Origin: Rickettsiales bacterium
GTDB lineage: Bacteria > Pseudomonadota > Alphaproteobacteria > Rickettsiales > UBA998
Assembly (NCBI GenBank): GCA_019749855.1
Contig: JAIEPI010000146.1
Location: 1-18,778 of the forward strand
Direction: 5' to 3'
Length of the DNA stretch: 18,778 nt
The notes beneath the pieces were generated by a model, which was given only the letters and a program-made list of their open reading frames with translations, ran no database searches and was not told where the DNA came from. This document shows positions 1 to 5,900 of the stretch, in pieces. The position numbers were made by a program, and so were the translations under genes. Position 1 is the first letter of the stretch; every line of letters begins with the position of its first letter.

Positions 1-1
1 A

Positions 2-331
2 CGTTATCCGCAAGTGCCGTGGTTCATGCTGGGTGCCATCATGACGTATGCGCTGAGTTTGACACTGGTGGATTCACGCAAATTCGTGGTGGCGGTTGCT
101 GTCAATTCATCAATTGCTTTTCATGTAGGCATGCATGCAGGGCAAGCGCTGCCAAGCATTGCTGACCCGCTCTATTTTCTTCTGGGCCAGTTACTGGCGC
201 TCAGCTTAATGCTCGCCGCGTCCGTGTGTTTTGCGATTGCTTTTCTCGATGATGCGGCACGCTTGTTTAACCAAATGGCGGGTACCAGCGAAAATCGCGT
301 CTTGGTTACGCTGCGTAGCTGGCTGTTTTAA
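2..331 (+). CDS. C-terminal part of a membrane protein (5' end outside window)
   Basis: The frame is open from the first base of the window, so the gene probably begins upstream; GTG at position 14 is only the first internal start-like codon. About 110 residues are visible. Three hydrophobic stretches can be seen: one around WFMLGAIMTYALSLTL, one around KFVVAVAVNSSIAFHVG, and a long one around YFLLGQLLALSLMLAASV. The tail after them is short and hydrophilic. This looks like the last membrane helices of an inner-membrane protein. I do not recognise the family. The stop codon abuts the stop of the convergent metC gene with no gap. Confidence 0.55.
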   Translation, partial: RYPQVPWFMLGAIMTYALSLTLVDSRKFVVAVAVNSSIAFHVGMHAGQALPSIADPLYFLLGQLLALSLMLAASVCFAIAFLDDAARLFNQMAGTSENRVLVTLRSWLF

Positions 332-1507
332 TCAGGCGGCGGCGCTCAGGCGCGCCAACCCTTTTTCCAGATCGGCGAGTAAGTCGGGCACGGATTCCAG
401 TCCGATGTGCAGACGTAGGCACAGGGTTTCTGCTGGCCACTGACTCGCCGTTCTGATCTTCGCCGGATACACGGGAATAATCAGGCTTTCATAGCCCCCC
501 CAAGAGTAGCCCATGCCGAAGAGTTCCAGCTCGTCCAGCATCGCAGCGATGGCCTCTTTTCTGACTGGATGAAGCTCTACACCAAACAGGCCACAGCTAC
601 CGGTAAAATGTCGTTTGTAGCGCTCATATCCTGCGTCATCGTGCAAAGCCGGATGCATCACCCGCTTCACTTGCGGTTGCTGTTTCAGCCACTTCGCGAC
701 TTCCAGCGCGGCTGATTCATGCTGCTTAACGCGCACACTCAAAGTGCGAAGCCCGCGCAGAGCGAGATAGCAATCATCATTACTCGCATGCGCGCCCAGA
801 TGCAGCCAGGTTCGCCGCATCATGGCTTTGTGCGGCTCAAGGCAACTCACCGCGCCCATTAACAAGTCCGAGTGGCCTGAGACATATTTGGTGAGTGAGT
901 GAATGGCGATGTCAATCCCATGCTCAAACGGGCGGAAATACAGAGGTGTGGGCCATGTGACATCGGCAATCACCAGAATATCGCGGGGCTTCACCAAAGT
1001 GGAAATGGCCGACATATCCTGCATTTCAAAGGTCTGTGAGCCTGGAGATTCCAAAAAGATCACGCGTGTATTTTCGCGAAGTAATGGCTCGATCTCAGCA
1101 GCTCCGGCATCACCCACAAAATAGGTGGTTTCAATCCCCATACGTGCCAACACCTGATCGCAGAACAAGCGCGTTGGCCCATAGACATTATCCACCATCA
1201 ATAAATGATCACCGGCCTTCAATGCGGCGAGCAATGCGGTGGTGACGGCGCTGAGTCCGGAAGACGTAATTAAAGTGATGTCAGAGCCTATCAGTGCATC
1301 GAGTGCGTCACATAAATGCTGCGCGGTGGGGGAGCCGTAGCGGCCATAGGAGGGGATTTTGCCTAAGCCAGCGGTGGCTTGCTCCAGCGCATTCATCGTT
1401 GGGAAAAGAACCGTTGAGGTGCGATAGATGGGGGGGTTAACGGCAGGAAAACCCTCGCCCTTCTTTTCGCGTCCCAAGGTCACAAGCTGCGTGGTGATAT
1501 CTTTCAT
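332..1507 (-). CDS. metC: Cystathionine beta-lyase (PLP-dependent)
   Basis: Cytoplasmic enzyme that cleaves cystathionine to homocysteine, pyruvate and ammonia in methionine synthesis. The 391-residue length is normal for the Cys/Met metabolism PLP family. Visible motifs: the cofactor phosphate-binding YGRYGSPT (residues 54-61), the SSGLSA loop near 82, the cofactor-ring Asp182, and the Schiff-base Lys207 in HSLTKYVSGHSD. The motif usually read DNTW is DVTW here (Val183 instead of Asn), a small departure. The ATG start gives the usual N-terminus, but the Shine-Dalgarno is weak. Convergent with the preceding membrane gene (0 bp) and divergent from the lipoprotein gene. Cystathionine gamma-synthase or gamma-lyase are related alternatives, but SGHSDLLMG favours MetC. 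Confidence 0.88.
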   Translation of the reverse strand: MKDITTQLVTLGREKKGEGFPAVNPPIYRTSTVLFPTMNALEQATAGLGKIPSYGRYGSPTAQHLCDALDALIGSDITLITSSGLSAVTTALLAALKAGDHLLMVDNVYGPTRLFCDQVLARMGIETTYFVGDAGAAEIEPLLRENTRVIFLESPGSQTFEMQDMSAISTLVKPRDILVIADVTWPTPLYFRPFEHGIDIAIHSLTKYVSGHSDLLMGAVSCLEPHKAMMRRTWLHLGAHASNDDCYLALRGLRTLSVRVKQHESAALEVAKWLKQQPQVKRVMHPALHDDAGYERYKRHFTGSCGLFGVELHPVRKEAIAAMLDELELFGMGYSWGGYESLIIPVYPAKIRTASQWPAETLCLRLHIGLESVPDLLADLEKGLARLSAAA

Positions 1508-1564
1508 TCATATGTCATAGCATGACGCCGCCTGAGGAAACAAGCATGACAGTTTGGGAGCTCT

Positions 1565-1593
1565 TTGTGTCAGGAAAAAACTTTAAATAAAAT
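1565..1593 (+). promoter_or_regulatory. Possible sigma-70 promoter for the lipoprotein gene
   Basis: TTGTGT at 1565-1570 and TAAAAT at 1588-1593 are separated by 17 bases. The -10 box matches 5 of 6 consensus bases and the -35 only 3 of 6. It lies in the AT-rich gap between the divergent metC and lipoprotein genes, about 55 bases before the lipoprotein start. Confidence 0.35.
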
Positions 1594-1648
1594 TAAAAGC
1601 AGGATAAGCCTATAAAAATTAATTCCTATTTAGATGGGGGAATTCCTT

Positions 1649-2155
1649 ATGTATGTTGCCTTTGCCCGACTTGCTCTCACCGTTTCCGCACTTGCAATGC
1701 TCACTAACTGTGCCGCCATCGTTTCTGGCAAAGAGCAGGAACTCTCAGTAGAAACCAATCCTGCGGGTGCCAATTGTAATTTGGAACGTAACGGCGAATT
1801 TATTGGCAGTGTCTCTGAGACGCCGGGAAAAGTGAAAATTACCAAGACCAAACACGATATCAATCTCAGCTGTAGTCGGCGCAACTATGAAACTGCTGAG
1901 ACGCAGCTGGATTCCGGACTTGATCCGTGGGTGTTCGGTAATATTCTTATCGGCGGCCTGATCGGTTGGGCTATCGATTCAGGCATTGGCTCTGATAATC
2001 TTTATCCCGAAAAAACCAGTCTCCAACTGAAAACGGTGCCCGGTGCTGCGCGAACGAGCCGCACAATGCCACCTCGCCGTTTTGGACAGTCCGTACCCAC
2101 CAGCCGGATTCCGTTCGGCAGCCCCACATCACCGTCTGCAGCGCCGACAAGGTAA
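1649..2155 (+). CDS. Small lipoprotein with PEGA-like region and glycine-rich segment
   Basis: Predicted lipoprotein of unknown role. From the ATG at 1649 the N-terminus is a typical signal (MYVAFARLALTVSALAML) ending in the lipobox LTNC, so the mature protein would start at that Cys and be lipid-anchored. I prefer this start to the ATG at 1634 because a GGGGGAA stretch sits about 8 bases upstream of it. After the lipobox comes a region with IVSGKEQELSVETNPAGANC, resembling PEGA-type beta domains, then a glycine-rich hydrophobic patch (GNILIGGLIGWAIDSGIG), then a Pro/Ser/Arg-rich tail. No enzymatic motif is seen. The next gene is convergent, 21 bp away. Confidence 0.7.
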   Translation: MYVAFARLALTVSALAMLTNCAAIVSGKEQELSVETNPAGANCNLERNGEFIGSVSETPGKVKITKTKHDINLSCSRRNYETAETQLDSGLDPWVFGNILIGGLIGWAIDSGIGSDNLYPEKTSLQLKTVPGAARTSRTMPPRRFGQSVPTSRIPFGSPTSPSAAPTR

Positions 2156-2176
2156 TGCCGCACTAGGGTTTTTTAT

Positions 2177-2626
2177 TTAAAACTCACGCCAGGTTAACCC
2201 AACCAGCACATGCGTGACGCCTTCCTGACTATTGCCAAACGGCAGCAGGCATGAGCGATATTTTACGACCTTGCTTTTATCATTGATGAACTGACCGGAT
2301 TCCTCAATGGGCATAGGCTGTTCGATGATATCATCAATGCGATGTATGATTTTTTCACCCGCGAACTGGCGGGCACGCGACACAATATAATTGCCAACAG
2401 AGGCATTGCCGATCACGTCGGATACTTTACGCCCCACATGATGCAGCTTGAGCGTAGTCTGTGCGCGGCTGCTGCTGGCCTTGGGGATAGGCACGAGCAC
2501 CATGCAATTCTGCCAGAGATCATCAATGGATGTTACATTCAGTTTGGCATAATCAGGTAAGCTATTGTCATGCGACAGGCGATTCCATAGCTCGAGCAAT
2601 CGCGTGGTCATACGAAGTTCATTCAT
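2177..2626 (-). CDS. PAS_5-like (PAS-fold) domain protein
   Basis: A protein of 149 residues from the preferred start. The layout LLELWNRLS, LPDYAKLNV, DDLWQNCMVLVP, then VGRKVSDVIGN and a terminal strand VTHVLVGLTWREF resembles the small single-domain PAS_5 proteins common in alphaproteobacteria, whose ligand and role are mostly unknown. I chose the ATG at 2626 because AAAGGAC lies 11 bases upstream; a TTG ten codons earlier has no ribosome site. No kinase or effector domain is attached, so it may be a stand-alone sensor module. Family assignment is by pattern recognition and is moderate. Confidence 0.6.
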   Translation of the reverse strand: MNELRMTTRLLELWNRLSHDNSLPDYAKLNVTSIDDLWQNCMVLVPIPKASSSRAQTTLKLHHVGRKVSDVIGNASVGNYIVSRARQFAGEKIIHRIDDIIEQPMPIEESGQFINDKSKVVKYRSCLLPFGNSQEGVTHVLVGLTWREF

Positions 2627-2654
2627 AAACAGTCTTGTCCTTTGATAGAAAAAC

Positions 2655-2695
2655 AACTAAAGGTTACATGTCTATTATATTTTAAACCTTAGGTT
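2655..2695 (-). promoter_or_regulatory. -10 box and flanking imperfect inverted repeat upstream of the PAS-like gene
   Basis: On the minus strand a perfect TATAAT (2674-2679) lies upstream of the PAS-like gene. I found no convincing -35. It sits between two 11-base arms, AACTAAAGGTT at 2655-2665 and AACCTTAGGTT at 2685-2695, which are inverted with 9 of 11 matches. An inverted repeat straddling a -10 box is a plausible operator, but no regulator is indicated. Confidence 0.35.
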
Positions 2696-2698
2696 GCA

Positions 2699-2824
2699 AT
2701 GCGATTCTTTGTATCAATCTTGAGTCTGGGCAGTTTTGGCGTCAGCCCGTTTTTTCTACTACTGATCGGTTTGCAGCGACCAAACCATACTCATCTTGTA
2801 GGAAAAAGGTTTAATAAGCCTTAA
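2699..2824 (+). CDS. Candidate 41-residue hydrophobic small ORF upstream of ileS
   Basis: ATG at 2699 opens 41 codons ending in TAA at 2822-2824. The start MRFFVSILSLGSFG and the following FFLLLIGLQ make one membrane-helix-like stretch, and the tail is basic (KRFNKP). A partial Shine-Dalgarno (TTAGG) lies about 5 bases before the ATG. It ends before the predicted ileS promoter, so it is unlikely to be an attenuator for ileS. It may be a real small membrane peptide or chance; sequence alone cannot decide. Confidence 0.22.
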   Translation: MRFFVSILSLGSFGVSPFFLLLIGLQRPNHTHLVGKRFNKP

Positions 2825-2859
2825 AACCCGTTGAATGTATCGGGTGCCGCTTTCCATCG

Positions 2860-2888
2860 TTGAGAAGCGGGGAAAAGCTCTGTATAAA
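2860..2888 (+). promoter_or_regulatory. Likely sigma-70 promoter of ileS
   Basis: TTGAGA at 2860-2865 (5 of 6) and TATAAA at 2883-2888 (5 of 6) are exactly 17 bases apart. The expected transcription start near 2895 leaves only about 10-20 bases before the ileS start codons at 2906 and 2915, so the leader would be very short. The -35 overlaps the right part of a CCGCTT/AAGCGG inverted repeat at 2847-2870. Confidence 0.6.
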
Positions 2889-2905
2889 CGTGGCCTAACC
2901 TCGCC

Positions 2906-5900
2906 ATGGATCTTATGAACAAGCCGCAGTACCCCGCCCTAGCCTCAAATGTTGATTTCGCCGCACTGGAGCGTGAAGTCCTTGAATATTGGAAGAAAGA
3001 GGGCGTATTTCAGGCGTCCGTGGAAAACCGCCCGCGCGAGAAGGAAGGCAAAACAAACGCTTACGTGTTCTATGATGGCCCGCCCTTTGCCAATGGCCTG
3101 CCGCATTATGGCCATTTGCTCACCGGCTATGTGAAGGATTTAGTGGCCCGCTACCAGACCATGCGCGGCAAGCGTGTGGAGCGCCGTTTCGGCTGGGATT
3201 GCCACGGCCTGCCCGCCGAGATGCAGGCGGAGAAGGAACTGGGCATCTCCGGCCGTCAGAAGATCATGGAATACGGCATCGGCAAGTTCAACGAGTACTG
3301 CCGCACCTCGGTGATGCGTTACACGCAGGAATGGCAGCAATATGTCGATCGCCAAGGTCGCTGGGTGGACTTTGAGAACGACTATAAGACGATGGACAAG
3401 GACTACATGGAGTCTGTCCTTTGGGCCTTCAAGCAGCTTTATGAGAAGGGCTACATCTACGAAGCCTACCGCGTGCTGCCCTATTCGTGGGGTGCGGAGA
3501 CGCCGCTCTCCAATTTTGAAACGCGCTTGGATAACGCGACACGCGAGCGGGTGGATAAGGCGGTCACGGTGGCGTTTGAGTTGAATGAGCGGCCCGAAGG
3601 CGCACCGGAAGCGGAGAAGTATTTCGTGCTGGCATGGACAACCACTCCGTGGACACTGCCGAGCAACCTCGCGTTGGCTGTGCATCGGGGGATGGTCTAT
3701 TCGTGCGTTATTCAGGAGTCATTAGCGGGGGTGCATGAACACCGCTCCCCCCTAGCGGGGGAGCCGACAAGCGCGCCAGCGCGAGTCGGTGGGGGGAAAT
3801 CAGTCTTCGCGACGGAAAAAGCGCAGGCAATGCGCAAAGAACCAACGGAAGCAGAAAAAGCCCTTTGGAATAAACTTCGCAAAGAAGAGCTTGGGTATAA
3901 ATTCCGCCGCCAGCAACCCATTGGCAAATACGTAGTGGATTTCTATCAGCCTGAGACGCGCTTGGTGATTGAGGCAGACGGCGGGCAGCATTTAGATAAT
4001 TCAAAGGATCAGGAACGTACAGCGTGGCTGGAATCGCAGGGTCTGCATGTTCTACGCTTTTGGAATAATGAGGTGCTTGAAAACATCGAAGGGGTGATGG
4101 CGAAAGTCACTGAAACATTAGCCGCCCTTTCCCCCCTCCAAAACCGCGATGCGGTTTTGGCTCCCCCGCAGGGGGGGAGCAAAGTTTGCTTTATTCTTCA
4201 GTTGGGAGCAGTTGAAAAATATCAGAAGGAATTTGGAGCGGAGTCTATCTCGGATTTTCAAGATTTGCTCAATGCAGACAAAGAATCCTATGAGCAGATC
4301 ATTGCCTCTGCCATCAGAGATATAAAGAATGGGCATATCTTCAAAGGCGAAAAACTAATAGACCTCACCTACAAACCGCTATTCCCCTACTTCGCCGATC
4401 ACCCCAACGCGTTCCGCATTCTCGATGGCTCCGAGTTCATCGAGGAAGGCTCCGGTACGGGTATCGTGCATATGGCCCCGGGGTTTGGTGAGGTGGATCA
4501 GAAATGCTGTGAGAGCGATGAAAGGCCTATCAAGCTCGTCGTGCCGGTGGATGGCGCGGGGAAATATACGGACGAGATTTTCGATATTCCGTTTCCGGCG
4601 TCAGCAAGCCCTCACCCTAACCCTCTCCCAGAGGGAGAGGGGATACGCGGCGAGGCTCAGCCACTGGCGGGTGAACGGGAAAAGCCCTCTCCCTCTGGGA
4701 GAGGCGAAACGCTTGTACGCGTTTCGGGTGAGGGCATCCTTCTGGCTACCGAGCGCCTCTATTTGCGCCCGTTTACGGAAGCAGACTATCCGCTCTACCA
4801 ATCCCTGCAATCCGATCCAAAAGTCGCCGCTACCACGTCTGACGGATTGTTGCCGGAGGAGAAAATCCGCGCCGAGTTCGAACGTTTCCTCGCCGATCAA
4901 GCGCGGCAGGGCTTCACCAACTGGGCGCTGTTCCGCACGGAAGATAACGCCTTTATTGGCCGCGCCGGATTCGATGCGCGGGATTATTTGCAATTTAACG
5001 AGAGCAGCCAACCCGCCGTGGAGCTACGCTACGCGTTACTCAGTGAGTTCTGGGGGCAGGGATACGCCACGGAAATCTCGATCGCGCTGCTCGATTGGGC
5101 GACCCTTAACCTGCCGGAGCGCCTGTTCATCGCCTGCTGCAACCCGACTTATCCCGACGCGGTGAAATTGCTCAAGAAACTCGGCTTCACCTCGCATCAC
5201 AACGTGACATACAAGAACCAACAGGTTTTGCATCATACGCAAACGGTGAAGGAATGGTGTGCGCACCGAAATTCGCTGGATTGCCGCGTCGCTGGCGCTC
5301 CTCGCAATGATGTCATTGCGAGCGCAGCGAAGCAATCCATGCGGACACTCCGCTTGCGTGGTCTCAACGTCATCGCCGATGTGCGTAAGGACGAGGGCGA
5401 ACCCTACACTGACGCGCAGCTACAGAAATACGGCCTCGCCAATTTGCGCATCACGCAGTGGTTGAAGGAGAGGGGTCAGCTGATCAAGCAGGATGACTAC
5501 GCCCACAATTACCCGCATTGCTGGCGTACCGACACGCCGCTGATCTACCGCGCCATGCCGAGCTGGTACGTGAAGGTGACCGAGTTCAAGCACCGCGCCG
5601 TGGAGCTGAACCGCAAGATCAACTGGGTGCCGGGCCATGTGCGTGACGGCGCGATGGGCCACATGCTGGAAACCGCGCCCGATTGGTCGATCTCGCGCAA
5701 CCGTTTTTGGGGCTGCCCGATTCCCATCTGGAAAAGCGACAATCCGAACAACAAACAGCTGTATGTGTTCGGCTCCATTGCCGAGCTGCAGGACTTCTTT
5801 AAATGCGACGTGAAGGATTTGCACCGCCCCTATATCGACGAGCTCACCGCGCCGGATCCGACGGATAGTAACTATACGCTGCGTCGCGTCGAAGACGTGC

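Larger units (their letters stand above)
3719..4180 (+). mobile_element. Insertion 1 in ileS: repeat-bounded DUF559 nuclease-domain cassette
   Basis: A segment of 462 bases (154 codons) in the editing domain, between the native VYSCVIQES and KVCFILQLG. Near each end lies the same 21-base hairpin design (8-base stem GCTCCCCC, 5-base loop). The core, residues about 309-406 of the fused protein, is a DUF559 domain related to Vsr/PD-(D/E)XK endonucleases: EKALWNKLR, GKYVVDFYQPE with Asp345, LVIEADGGQH with Glu356, Asp358 and His362, and LRFWNNEVLENI. These are the expected active-site-type residues, so the nuclease fold looks intact. The boundaries are estimated from where IleRS similarity stops and starts. 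Whether this is a self-mobile element or repeat-mediated capture is inference. Confidence 0.8.
4601..5344 (+). mobile_element. Insertion 2 in ileS: repeat pair, GNAT acetyltransferase domain, second repeat
   Basis: About 248 codons placed between native DEIFDIPFP and LRLRGLNVIAD, at the end of the editing domain. Order: an inverted repeat pair (4607-4735), then a GNAT domain of the RimJ/RimL-like Acetyltransf_3 type (residues about 611-775), then a 63-base palindrome of a different family (5277-5339). GNAT signs: LLATERLYLRPFTEADYPL at its start, FIGRAGFDARDY, ELRYALL, the acetyl-CoA-binding WGQGYATE (716-723), and DAVKLLKKLGF near the end. The domain looks complete but has no start codon of its own at the expected place. 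Its substrate cannot be guessed. Boundaries are estimated from IleRS similarity. Confidence 0.8.

Noticed and set aside
2155..2177. Terminator between the convergent lipoprotein and PAS-like genes
   Set aside because: A T-rich stretch is present but no stable hairpin precedes it.
2728..2755. Terminator-like GGGC...GCCCG followed by six T upstream of ileS
   Set aside because: Only four stem base pairs with a 13-base loop; too weak to call, and it falls inside the candidate small ORF.
4425..5165. Long plus-strand reading frame overlapping ileS
   Set aside because: It is an Arg/Ser-rich shadow of ileS in another frame with no family similarity, and IleRS and GNAT motifs are in the other frame.
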